DNA from: a virus
Virus record (IMG/VR): IMGVR_UViG_3300020478_001234
Span: 1 to 24,718 of that record
Reading direction: 5' to 3' (one strand)
Length of the DNA stretch: 24,718 nt
Both the position numbers and the translations under genes were made by a program. Below, in pieces: positions 15,310 to 23,302 of this stretch. Below the pieces are notes generated by a model. It ran no database searches, had not been told where the DNA came from, and saw only the letters and a list, made by a program, of their open reading frames with translations. How positions within the stretch are numbered: position 1 is the first letter of the stretch; each line of letters starts with the position of its first letter.

Positions 15310-16265
15310 ACTTTTATCTTTGGTATCTTACTATCTGCACTACTAACACAAGTTGGTGTTATACAAACTTTAGGTTCTTTAAACAAAGTAAATCCTTTAT
15401 CAATAGTACCTAAAGGTTCATCATGGCAACTGTATCCTCTTTTAATCTCTCCGCCAGGTTCACGAATAATACAACTTTGATATCCTGCATTACACATCCA
15501 CCCTTTAAATTTATTAAATCCATAAGCATTAAGTCGTTCTGCTTGATCTAATGTATGTTCATTACCATCTTTGTCATATAATGCTAACTGATTTACTTCT
15601 TGTTCCATATCTCTTTGTAAAATTTCTTTTTGGTCTTCATTATAGCCATCCACAATAGCACTAGCAGTAGAATTAGACTGAGGTTTAAGAGTAACGTGAA
15701 GACCCATATCGCTAAATCTTTTACTTCTATCATAATATTCCTCCCATAACTGTGGAACCATAACTTGATTAATTGTAACTAACACACCATGATCTTGTAA
15801 AAATTTAAGTTTACCACCAAATTCTTTTTCACTAGAAAATTCTGCATGATAACTTGCTGTTATACTTCTACGATCTAATCCTTCAGTTGCTGTTAGATAC
15901 TTATTCCACCAATTAAATCCTGGACTAGCATTAGTAGTCATATGCAAACTAAGATAACTGCTAACTGGATCTTTAAATGCTTTAATTAAATTTATTAAAT
16001 TTTTATATGTAGTCGGTTCTCCACCACTAAAGCTAAAATGAAACTTATCAAATCCATGAACTCTAGCTTGGCTTTTAATTTCATCCATAGTACGAATATA
16101 ATCTAAAAGCGGTCTATGGTCTAGAACTTTACTTTTAGCATAAGGCCAACAATAACTACAATCATAGTTACAGAATCTGCCTAAGATCCAACTAACTGCA
16201 AAAACATTATCTTCCAGCATAGACCTTTGACCTAATTTAACTATATCTTCAATTTTCTTTATCAT
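15306..16265 (-). CDS. Radical SAM protein with C-terminal Cys-rich segment
   Basis: A 319-residue enzyme with C32-x3-C36-x2-C39 (CNYDCSYC), FSFSGGEPTTY and HMTTNAS. The C-terminal Cys positions are CNAGYQSC, YSCHDEP and VCITPTC. I start it at ATG 16265 (MIKKIEDIVKLG): the KIED opening matches the two other short radical SAM proteins, and the overlap with the upstream gene falls to 17 bases. An in-frame ATG at 16358 would add 31 basic residues from within that gene. There is no good Shine-Dalgarno for either. It is the sister of the 9972 gene and follows a glycosyltransferase gene, so a glycan-linked substrate is plausible. Confidence 0.88.
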   Translation of the reverse strand: MIKKIEDIVKLGQRSMLEDNVFAVSWILGRFCNYDCSYCWPYAKSKVLDHRPLLDYIRTMDEIKSQARVHGFDKFHFSFSGGEPTTYKNLINLIKAFKDPVSSYLSLHMTTNASPGFNWWNKYLTATEGLDRRSITASYHAEFSSEKEFGGKLKFLQDHGVLVTINQVMVPQLWEEYYDRSKRFSDMGLHVTLKPQSNSTASAIVDGYNEDQKEILQRDMEQEVNQLALYDKDGNEHTLDQAERLNAYGFNKFKGWMCNAGYQSCIIREPGGEIKRGYSCHDEPLGTIDKGFTLFKEPKVCITPTCVSSADSKIPKIKV

Positions 16266-16929
16266 ACATTTCTTTGAGCCAATCAAAATCATTAATTTTA
16301 AATAATGCTTCCTTGTTGTCTTTATTCTCCTCGCCGTATTTTTTTCCTGCTCTTGCACCCATCATAGCATAATCGCCATTAGGTTTATTCATACCTTCAT
16401 TACACCAAATAAGCAATCGTGTTTCTGTTTCATCATCTATTTGGCCTCTAATAAGTTTACTTGATAATTTTACACACTCACGAAAAGCACTTTTCCATGT
16501 ATTAAAAGGATCTGTATTAAATGCTGTTACGTTACTAATTTCTGTATGAGCATAAAATTTATTGCTGATACTCGTTGTCATGTCTGGTTTAGTAACATCC
16601 ATATCTATAGTTAATTGTCTAGGTAATAACTTTACACCACCATATCCATATACTAAAAGATTTACAGGATTTTCACAGCGCCATACATGAACAGCATCTA
16701 AATCCCAATCTTCACAAATATAATCAAAAGTAAAATCATCCTTTAACTTTGCATCACCATCAACTACCCAAAACATTTTTGTAAAACATTTTTTAGCCGC
16801 GGCTATATGAGCTTGGTGTATGCCTTTTACTCCGTGAACTCGTTTAGCCATTGGATAACGTTCTTTTAATTCTGCATACACATCATCTGCATTGGGTTCT
16901 TCATAACTTATAAAAACAATATCATACAT
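16249..16929 (-). CDS. GT-A-type glycosyltransferase-like protein
   Basis: A 226-residue protein with a family-2-like start (YDIVFISYEEPNAD), the segment VKGIHQAHIAAA and a strand ending WVVDGDA, where D57-G-D59 is a candidate metal/nucleotide-sugar DxD motif. The C-terminal half has a Trp-rich piece (TWKSAFRECVKL, RLLIWCNEG). It is shorter than most glycosyltransferases (250-350 residues). It overlaps the SGNH hydrolase gene upstream by eight bases. A sugar-nucleotide dehydrogenase lies two genes upstream and a radical SAM gene immediately downstream. Together these suggest transfer of a uronic or otherwise modified sugar. Donor and acceptor unknown. Confidence 0.72.
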   Translation of the reverse strand: MYDIVFISYEEPNADDVYAELKERYPMAKRVHGVKGIHQAHIAAAKKCFTKMFWVVDGDAKLKDDFTFDYICEDWDLDAVHVWRCENPVNLLVYGYGGVKLLPRQLTIDMDVTKPDMTTSISNKFYAHTEISNVTAFNTDPFNTWKSAFRECVKLSSKLIRGQIDDETETRLLIWCNEGMNKPNGDYAMMGARAGKKYGEENKDNKEALFKINDFDWLKEMYDKEN

Positions 16930-17773
16930 AAGGTGCTATTTCCTTTGCTAATTGTTTGTGTAATACTCTTCCAGGATGAGCATTGTCTGGAAAATCATCT
17001 GATCTCATCATATAAACAACAATTTCTTCATAATCATTAACTATCTTTTTAAATTCTTTTGTTCTTGCTAAATCAGGTCTAAGGGCTTGGATATTATTTA
17101 GAGCTTCCCAAGATGAAATGAAAGGTAGATCCCTACCTATAATATTTCTTAACCAATCTTTATGAACGTGTTTAATAAACGAATAATCTTTTTCCATGTT
17201 CCAAGTACGCCCCCAACCTTCAATTATAATCCATGGAATTTTTGTTTCATCATAAACACGCTGAGCAGAATCAAATGCAACTTGTGTTAAAGTACGATCT
17301 AAATCGGCAATTGATTTAATATCATCTATTCCAGCTTCATAACTTGCTTGAAAATGTTTTTCTAAATCAACTAATCCTGCTTCTACAGCCGCACTACGCT
17401 TATCTTTAACTCGTGTATAATTTCTAGCAGGCTCTGTTAACATCCAAATAATAACATCAGGATTATAAAATACAGGAGAGGTAAATGGTGGTGCTAATCC
17501 TAAGGCTTCTTCTGCTCTAAAAACTGCTTCAAAGTTTCCAGCACCACCAAAAGAATAATTAGCAACTGCATGGCCATATTCAGTTTCTAAATAATATCCA
17601 AAGCCTGGCCAAACTAACTGAAAGGGTTTAGGATATTTTATATCAAGATATCGATCTTGATTGTAAGGTCTAAAAATAGTATTGTCTACGTTAGAAGCAC
17701 ATCCTGGTCCAGGAGTAACTTGACCCCATTCTCCTAATCCGTTACTGTCTCCAACTATTAATATTCTTTTCAT
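16922..17773 (-). CDS. SGNH/GDSL-type hydrolase-like protein
   Basis: A 283-residue protein with block I ILIVGDSN (Ser10 nucleophile), SFGGAGN (G77, N80) for the oxyanion hole, and a C-terminal D263-x2-H266 (DNAHPG) for the rest of the catalytic triad. The usual block III GxND is replaced by LTEPAR (T113, R117), a pattern shared with the two other SGNH proteins here. Such enzymes deacylate or acylate glycans and lipids. Its ATG overlaps the TGA of the dehydrogenase gene (ATGA), and its end overlaps the glycosyltransferase gene by eight bases. A role in O-acetyl removal or transfer on a phage- or host-associated glycan is inferred from these neighbours. Confidence 0.82.
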   Translation of the reverse strand: MKRILIVGDSNGLGEWGQVTPGPGCASNVDNTIFRPYNQDRYLDIKYPKPFQLVWPGFGYYLETEYGHAVANYSFGGAGNFEAVFRAEEALGLAPPFTSPVFYNPDVIIWMLTEPARNYTRVKDKRSAAVEAGLVDLEKHFQASYEAGIDDIKSIADLDRTLTQVAFDSAQRVYDETKIPWIIIEGWGRTWNMEKDYSFIKHVHKDWLRNIIGRDLPFISSWEALNNIQALRPDLARTKEFKKIVNDYEEIVVYMMRSDDFPDNAHPGRVLHKQLAKEIAPYV

Positions 17774-18942
17774 CGTGTGTTGCCATAATAGATTACCTTG
17801 TGTTTATTTGATTTATATTTTCTCCAAGGATCTACTACAATACTATCATCATTCAAGAAGCAATATAGCTCAGAATGTGCTAATAAAACAATTGCACTAA
17901 ACGGTCCTTTCTGTGGACTTACTAATGGATCAACTTGAATACAATGATATCCTAGTTCAAAACAATAGTGACCAACTAATAAACTATAACTACCATCTGT
18001 AATATTAACTCCTGGCTTATAACTAACTCCGTTCAAGAGTATTGGCAGATTAGTTTCTATAGCTAACTTAACTAATTTCTTAGCCATGTTCTTAGCTTGT
18101 ACTTCTCGTGTATTCATTATAGCATCAAACAGATCATATTGCAAGTCCAATTTTTGGGCCATAAACCGTAATGCAATATTATCTCTTGGATGACAAGATC
18201 CTCCATCTCCCATTCCTGCTGTCATATATTTTGAACTAATAATCCGATTTCTACTTTTTGAAAGAGCATTAGTGACTACATCAACATTAATATTACCTTG
18301 CTTTTCAGCAACATCTTGAATCATATTAACAAATCCAATTTTCATACTAATAAAAGTATTATAAAAAACTTTAACGCATTCTGCTTCATCCCACGTTCCA
18401 ACTTCATAACGTGGTTTATTTTCCATTACTGTTTTATAAAATTCTATTAACTGTTCTGCATCTGAAGTTAACTTTCCATCTTCAGTTCCGATTATTACCA
18501 TCTCTGGATTTACCATATCCCAGGCTACTGTACCCATAGCAATAAAATAAGGATTATAAACAAATCGTGTATTAGTAATTAATTGTACAAATTCATTACG
18601 TGTAGTACCAGGTAGAACAGTACTAATAAGCACTAATAATTGATTATTAGTCATATGAATATTTGCTTCACGCAAAACATCAACTACAATATCATAATTA
18701 AAATCCTTAGGCTCTAAATGTGCCGTAGGTGCTTTACCATCATAATCAGGATGATGTGGTGTAGGTACAGCGATAAAAACAATGTCTCTATCTTGGACTG
18801 CTTCTTTAATAGTATCTTTAATAGCTATAACATCACTTTTTACTTTAGCAACATCATAACCAGTTACATCGTGTCCTTTTTCAGCAATAACAGAAGCACA
18901 TGGTAAGCCCAATTTTCCTAATCCAATAAATCCAATCTTCAC
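17770..18942 (-). CDS. UDP-glucose/GDP-mannose 6-dehydrogenase family protein
   Basis: A 390-residue enzyme, normal for the family. It has GFIGLGKLG near the start (NAD loop), NPYFIAMGT, a catalytic-type KVFYNTFISMK (Lys191, Asn195, Lys201) and GDGGSCHPRD with the Cys250 nucleophile. YKPGVNITDGS is the C-terminal UDP-binding block, and DPWRKY lies near the end. These enzymes oxidise a nucleotide sugar to its uronate. I choose GTG at 18942 (protein starts MKIGFIG) because GGAG lies six bases upstream; the in-frame TTG at 18954 would add four residues with no such site. Two usual residues differ: PKD is PRD, and the Arg of the UDP block is absent. It heads the long leftward block. Confidence 0.88.
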   Translation of the reverse strand: MKIGFIGLGKLGLPCASVIAEKGHDVTGYDVAKVKSDVIAIKDTIKEAVQDRDIVFIAVPTPHHPDYDGKAPTAHLEPKDFNYDIVVDVLREANIHMTNNQLLVLISTVLPGTTRNEFVQLITNTRFVYNPYFIAMGTVAWDMVNPEMVIIGTEDGKLTSDAEQLIEFYKTVMENKPRYEVGTWDEAECVKVFYNTFISMKIGFVNMIQDVAEKQGNINVDVVTNALSKSRNRIISSKYMTAGMGDGGSCHPRDNIALRFMAQKLDLQYDLFDAIMNTREVQAKNMAKKLVKLAIETNLPILLNGVSYKPGVNITDGSYSLLVGHYCFELGYHCIQVDPLVSPQKGPFSAIVLLAHSELYCFLNDDSIVVDPWRKYKSNKHKVIYYGNTR

Positions 18943-18957
18943 ACTATTCTCCAATCA

Positions 18958-18974
18958 TTATATACGCACATAAA
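18958..18974 (+). promoter_or_regulatory. Shared promoter element for the plus-strand block
   Basis: TTATATACGCACATAAA differs at one of 17 positions from 3411-3427, which has the same orientation ahead of another plus-strand block. It overlaps CATAAATA (18969-18976), one mismatch from the T4 late octamer; +1 would fall near 18983, about 20 bases before the ATG at 19004. No Shine-Dalgarno precedes that ATG. Confidence 0.5.
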
Positions 18975-18990
18975 TATAACAATATTTATG
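18969..18990. promoter_or_regulatory. Palindromic face-to-face late-type promoter pair
   Basis: CATAAATAT (18969-18977) and its exact inverse ATATTTATG (18982-18990) are separated by four bases. Each arm has an ATAAATA late-type octamer, one per strand, so the pair could fire towards both the dehydrogenase block and the glycosyltransferase block. The minus-strand copy, like that at 3389-3400, reads ATAAATATTG. A transcript from each arm would run through the other arm, so the two promoters probably interfere. It is too A/T-rich to be a convincing terminator hairpin. Confidence 0.5.
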
Positions 18991-19003
18991 GCAGATTTTT
19001 TAT

Positions 19004-20287
19004 ATGATTCCACAAGTTGACTATTTTAAAAGAAATGTATTTCTACGCCAAGTAGAGTCTGCACTTTCTTGTGACAAGCTATTACAAGCGTTTAAAAGAC
19101 ATAATCTTTATGATCCAGAAATACTTCTTCTTCATGGATTGATAGGATATCCAGGATGGAAGAAAAATACCGATGTATTTCAATTTTTACATACAAAATA
19201 CTTAAAAAAACTTCGTGAAAATCCAAAAGTATTTTTTATCTTCGATGCAAGTACAGAAGGATTTAGTACTATATATGGTCATACACCATTCTTTGATATC
19301 TTATATTTTAACTGTAAAAAATATGAAATACCTCCTAAAAAAGTTATCTTTATTTCAGCTAATATGGTTGAAGAACAAAACTTAATTAGATATAATCATG
19401 AACATAAAGTAAGTAAATCTATTCATGTAGCTTGTTTCAATAATTTCGAACAAATGCTTTTTGGTTTAAAACATTATACAAAAATTACTACTGATTATAA
19501 TGACAAAGAAGTTGAAGCTGTTGCAGAAAATAAACTACAAGAAGCAATAAAGGAAACTAGAAGATTTTATTACGGACGAAAGCATTTTCTAAGTCTTAGC
19601 AGAGTAAACAGGCCACATAGAATTTTAAGTGCTTATGAACTATTTTATAGTGATATATTTGAGTTTGGTACAGTAAGTCATGGTCCACTAAAACCTACAT
19701 CAAAAAATATAATTAATTATCACAATCAATTACCTAAAAATTGTGGAATAACAAAGGACGACCTAGTAAGATTCGGTAAGGTCTGTCCTCTAATTGCAGA
19801 TACAGAAGACTTTGAAACTAATCATGCTCTGAACTTAAATTCACATTTACATAATTCCACATTATTTCAAATAGTAGGAGAAACATTTTCAGATGACTGT
19901 CTCGGAACTAGTAGATTCTGGAGTGAAAAGACATTTCGTTCGATATTCCATCTGCAACCATTTATTATTTGGGGGCAACGTGGGGCTAATAAAAATTTAC
20001 AAGATTATGGTTATAAATTATATGATAAAATGTTTGACTATACTTTTGACAAAGAACAAGATGATTATAAACGTTGGACAATGATTCTAAAACAAGTTAA
20101 GGAGATTGTAAAAAAATTAAATAAAATGAGCAAAGAAAAACAATTAAAATGGCGTTTTCAACAATATGACATACTTAAACATAACTATAAAATAATGTAT
20201 AAAGAGGAACATACTAAACAAGTATTTAAAGATCTTGCATCTACAATCGTTAAAGTGCATCATCGTAGGAATACAGAGGATTTCTAA
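19004..20287 (+). CDS. Fucosyltransferase/exostosin-like (GT-B type) glycosyltransferase
   Basis: A 427-residue protein. The C-terminal half has the pattern of alpha-1,3-fucosyltransferase/exostosin-like donor domains: FLSLSRVNRPHR (195-206), ETFSDD (293-298), SEKTFRSIF (307-315), QPFIIWGQRG (318-327) and YGYKLYDKMFDYTFD (335-349). The N-terminal half (VFFIFDASTEGF, VIFISANM) would be the acceptor-side Rossmann domain. The tail (about 350-427) is charged and coiled-coil-like. It is not obviously membrane-bound. No Shine-Dalgarno precedes the ATG. It is first in the short plus-strand block, and its TAA abuts the ATG of the SGNH gene. Likely transfers a sugar to a surface or virion glycan; donor unknown. 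Confidence 0.7.
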   Translation: MIPQVDYFKRNVFLRQVESALSCDKLLQAFKRHNLYDPEILLLHGLIGYPGWKKNTDVFQFLHTKYLKKLRENPKVFFIFDASTEGFSTIYGHTPFFDILYFNCKKYEIPPKKVIFISANMVEEQNLIRYNHEHKVSKSIHVACFNNFEQMLFGLKHYTKITTDYNDKEVEAVAENKLQEAIKETRRFYYGRKHFLSLSRVNRPHRILSAYELFYSDIFEFGTVSHGPLKPTSKNIINYHNQLPKNCGITKDDLVRFGKVCPLIADTEDFETNHALNLNSHLHNSTLFQIVGETFSDDCLGTSRFWSEKTFRSIFHLQPFIIWGQRGANKNLQDYGYKLYDKMFDYTFDKEQDDYKRWTMILKQVKEIVKKLNKMSKEKQLKWRFQQYDILKHNYKIMYKEEHTKQVFKDLASTIVKVHHRRNTEDF

Positions 20288-21226
20288 ATGAAAAATTTAA
20301 TTACAATAGACATCAAAAGACTCTTTACTTTTGGCTGTAGTTTTACAGATTATCTATGGCCTACTTGGGCAAATATCCTAGGCTATGAATTTCGTGAAGC
20401 AGAATTTTATAACTTTGGCAAATCAGGTGCAGGTAATCACTATATTTTTAATATGTTAATGCAGGCCGATGCTGTATACAACTTTACACACGAAGATCTT
20501 ATAATAGTACAATGGACCAATGTAGGTAGAGAAGATAGATATTTTCATCCTGGTTCTAAAGTCTTCGAAGCAGGATCTGATCGTGATCGTGGCGGTTGGG
20601 TTACACCAGGCAACATCTATAGTCAAGGAACTTATGATCAAGAATGGATTGAAAAATATTTTAGTGAATATGGTGCATTAGTAAGAGATTTAGCTTTTAT
20701 TAAAGCCGCTAGTGAAATGCTTAGACATAAAGCTCAATGGCATTTCTTACAAATGAATGAGTTAATACATTATGTCAATCAATGGGACGATTCTTTAAAA
20801 GTTGAACCTGATAAACATACTTCTAAAGTATTTGGTAAGAACTTACGAGTAGATCAATTAAGAGACATATATAAAGAAACGATAAGCAATCTTAAACCTA
20901 GTTTCTATTCAGTACTTTATAATAATAACTGGACTAAAAAATTTAAAGCAGATAGAAAACTAGTTAATAAAAATTTTCAAGACGGACATCCACATCCTTT
21001 AGAACATTATGATTATTTAAAACGTACTTTTAAACACAACTGGAGCCCCAGTACTAATGAAAAAGTAGGTGAGATACAAAAGAAATGGATCAAACTAATG
21101 AACAACGTCTCACATGGTGATCCAAAATTTAGTGTTTTTAGTCAACCCGACCGTTGGCTAAAGATGATAAAATATGCGTTAGAGATGCGCCATGGTCAAA
21201 ATATCGATTTTAGAACACACCGTTAA
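20288..21226 (+). CDS. SGNH/GDSL-type hydrolase-like protein
   Basis: A 312-residue protein with FTFGCSFT (Ser18), GKSGAGN (G47, N50), VQWTNVGRE (T77, R81) and a C-terminal D232-x3-H236 (DGHPHP). The motif order and the T-x3-R block match the two other SGNH proteins of the window. The ATG follows the previous TAA directly, with GAGG about nine bases upstream. The 3' end overlaps the convergent radical SAM gene by 17 bases. It is paired with a glycosyltransferase, so deacylation or acyl transfer on a glycan product is a sensible guess. Long inserts between motifs make it bigger than typical (about 200-residue) SGNH domains. Confidence 0.8.
   Translation: MKNLITIDIKRLFTFGCSFTDYLWPTWANILGYEFREAEFYNFGKSGAGNHYIFNMLMQADAVYNFTHEDLIIVQWTNVGREDRYFHPGSKVFEAGSDRDRGGWVTPGNIYSQGTYDQEWIEKYFSEYGALVRDLAFIKAASEMLRHKAQWHFLQMNELIHYVNQWDDSLKVEPDKHTSKVFGKNLRVDQLRDIYKETISNLKPSFYSVLYNNNWTKKFKADRKLVNKNFQDGHPHPLEHYDYLKRTFKHNWSPSTNEKVGEIQKKWIKLMNNVSHGDPKFSVFSQPDRWLKMIKYALEMRHGQNIDFRTHR
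21210..21226. other. Convergent 3' overlap of opposing genes
   Basis: The last 17 bases of the SGNH gene and of the minus-strand radical SAM gene coincide, the same length as the overlap at 9430-9446. No terminator-like hairpin is visible. Confidence 0.85.
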
Positions 21227-22382
21227 GTTCTGGAAATGTTTTATTAAAATCTCTATTTCTTATTCTATCATAATGCTCTGTGTATTGCTTAAATTTACTA
21301 TGAGCAACTGGGTCATATTCTGCATTCTCAAGATATCTTAATACACCTTTTAACTGATTAACTAGCCCTTCATGAGTAACATTTGGTAAATGTTTTATAA
21401 TTTTATAATAAGCAAACTGTTTTAAATGAGCTGGCAATATAGAAATAGTATAATGTTTGGGATCTACAATATTATATAAGATTACATTTGATGTATCAAA
21501 TCCTTTATGCTCCATATAGCGTAAATGATCAGTAACAGTTATAACATTAAACACACTTACTACTGTATTGAAATTTAATTTAACATGAGGTGATTCTTTT
21601 TTAATAATATTTAAATTATCTTCAACTTCATTCCAAACAGTACCTTCTCTAATATATTCAGCACGATCACCAAAGCTATCTAAACTAGCATCAATTTGAA
21701 CATTAGAAAATTTATTCCATAATTTAGTAATACATTCTTTTTTATAAAACAAATTACTCACATTAGAGTTATATCTTAATGTAACATCAGTACGTTTATT
21801 ATCAATTAAATATTCTAAAACATCATAATGCTTATCAGTAAGTAAAGGTTCTCCGCCTGCAAAATAAAAAACTTCTATATCTTTATAATAAGATTTAAAT
21901 TGTTCATATAACGAATCATTATTTTCGCCACCTGCAAAAATAAAACATTCTTCTTTATTATCTTCCTGAGCCCAACTAGAACTATATGTTGCACTACACG
22001 TTCTACATTTAAAATTACAAATATTACTCCAACGTACATCCATATAACGTAACTTCATTTCATCAAGACTACCATCTGGATTAGTTTCATCTATAAATGA
22101 CATAAACTTTGAAAATTCTTTATTCATATGCATACGTGAACTTTCATTTCCTACCTGTTCATGAGCCCAACATTGTCTACACGCACTAGGTTGATTCCCG
22201 CTCATCATTTGTAAACGTAATTTTCTATATTCCGGACTATTCCATATTTCTTTTATCGGAGTATTACGAGTATTACCTAAAGGACTATTATAATCACCTA
22301 TACAACAAGGTAATACTTTTCCATCAGCATTAACGTACATATGAATCCAAGGTAATATACAAGTTGTTTTGCTTTTATTCAT
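21210..22382 (-). CDS. Radical SAM protein with N-terminal twitch/SPASM-like segment
   Basis: A 390-residue protein. The N-terminal set is C8 (CILPWIH), C26-C27 (VLPCCIGD) and C68-x2-C71 (CRQC). The core is C122-x3-C126-x2-C129 (CNFKCRTC), followed by FAGGEPLL and RYNSNVS. It ends in TFPELNGVF, the same FPEL ending as the gene at 23283. I take ATG 22382, which overlaps the previous TAA by one base (TAATG) and begins right at the conserved segment; the in-frame ATG at 22418 adds 12 residues with no visible benefit. It is closest in layout to the 11517 gene. It is flanked by SGNH genes on both sides, one convergent and one upstream. Confidence 0.9.
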   Translation of the reverse strand: MNKSKTTCILPWIHMYVNADGKVLPCCIGDYNSPLGNTRNTPIKEIWNSPEYRKLRLQMMSGNQPSACRQCWAHEQVGNESSRMHMNKEFSKFMSFIDETNPDGSLDEMKLRYMDVRWSNICNFKCRTCSATYSSSWAQEDNKEECFIFAGGENNDSLYEQFKSYYKDIEVFYFAGGEPLLTDKHYDVLEYLIDNKRTDVTLRYNSNVSNLFYKKECITKLWNKFSNVQIDASLDSFGDRAEYIREGTVWNEVEDNLNIIKKESPHVKLNFNTVVSVFNVITVTDHLRYMEHKGFDTSNVILYNIVDPKHYTISILPAHLKQFAYYKIIKHLPNVTHEGLVNQLKGVLRYLENAEYDPVAHSKFKQYTEHYDRIRNRDFNKTFPELNGVF

Positions 22383-23302
22383 TATTTTGCCATTAGGTTG
22401 TAAACATTGTGACCCCATAATCTATGTGCAACAGGTAGAGGATGTGGTTTATGATCGCTACTATGATCTAAAAAATAATGCGAGCCTTCAATTTTGTCTA
22501 GTTGTTCATTTAAATATTTTGGATCATATTTTACAGAATAAGATTTTAAAAAATTTTTTATCCATTTATAAACAAAAAAATCTGGACTTTCTACTTTATA
22601 ACCAGTTGCCCTAGCACTAAACTCTATCCAAGTTTCTTGTAGTATTTTAAAACCATAATCTTTAGTATTTTGTACGGTGCAAAAATTTTTCCAAGCAGTT
22701 GCTTTTACATTCTTATACTTTAGAATTGTTTTCTGTAATTGACGAAAAAATATATCTTCATTTTCTACACACCAGTCTTTTACAGTTATATGTTTTAAGT
22801 ATTCATTATCATATAATCTAGCAATAGGATGTCCTGATAATTCATTAATTATTATATCTTCTCTACTTGGTTCTGTCATTTGCATTAACAAATAAACAGT
22901 CTTATATCTATGACTTAAATGTTCTAATATTCTTTCAACAGCATTAAACATAGTAAAATTATTATTACCTGGTACTGCATACTGATAAAAATCTGTTTCT
23001 AATAATGTAGCTACTTGAGGTCCCCAACAGTTCGCTATTTGTACATCTAAATCAAATTTAAGTTGAGCTGACAACACACGATCTTCCAAGCCTTCTCCAA
23101 AGGTCCAACTTTCCCCTATTGCTACTACACACTCTTTTTTACCACGTCTAACCCAAAATTCAGTATTCTTAACACGAGGGTCAATGTGTGGAGGCTTAAT
23201 ATTATTATCATTTAGATGTATTTTTTTAAGATCCCTAAATAAACCATCTGTCTGATAGGGTGAGGGCTTATGCTCATACCACTTATAGTGATGCTGACTC
23301 AT
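22382..23302 (-). CDS. SGNH/GDSL-type hydrolase-like protein
   Basis: A 306-residue protein. Block I is VVAIGESWTFGEG (Ser65; GESW where GDSL is usual). AVPGNNN (G112, N113-N115) and QMTEPSRE (T143, R147) follow, then a C-terminal D283-x3-H287 (DHKPHP). The N-terminal 50 residues before block I are His- and Lys-rich and without parallel in the other two SGNH proteins. The start overlaps the upstream radical SAM gene by 20 bases, and the stop overlaps the next radical SAM start as TAATG. It is thus enclosed by two radical SAM genes. Probable hydrolase or acyltransferase; substrate unknown. Confidence 0.8.
   Translation of the reverse strand: MSQHHYKWYEHKPSPYQTDGLFRDLKKIHLNDNNIKPPHIDPRVKNTEFWVRRGKKECVVAIGESWTFGEGLEDRVLSAQLKFDLDVQIANCWGPQVATLLETDFYQYAVPGNNNFTMFNAVERILEHLSHRYKTVYLLMQMTEPSREDIIINELSGHPIARLYDNEYLKHITVKDWCVENEDIFFRQLQKTILKYKNVKATAWKNFCTVQNTKDYGFKILQETWIEFSARATGYKVESPDFFVYKWIKNFLKSYSVKYDPKYLNEQLDKIEGSHYFLDHSSDHKPHPLPVAHRLWGHNVYNLMAK

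Noticed and set aside
16266-16358. Earlier in-frame ATG for the radical SAM gene ending at 15306
   Set aside because: It adds 31 basic residues lying entirely within the upstream glycosyltransferase gene, and relatives begin with the KIED segment.
18988-19020. A ten-codon reading frame starting MADFLYDS just before and across the glycosyltransferase start
   Set aside because: No ribosome site and no sign of conservation available. A short frame near a start is expected by chance.
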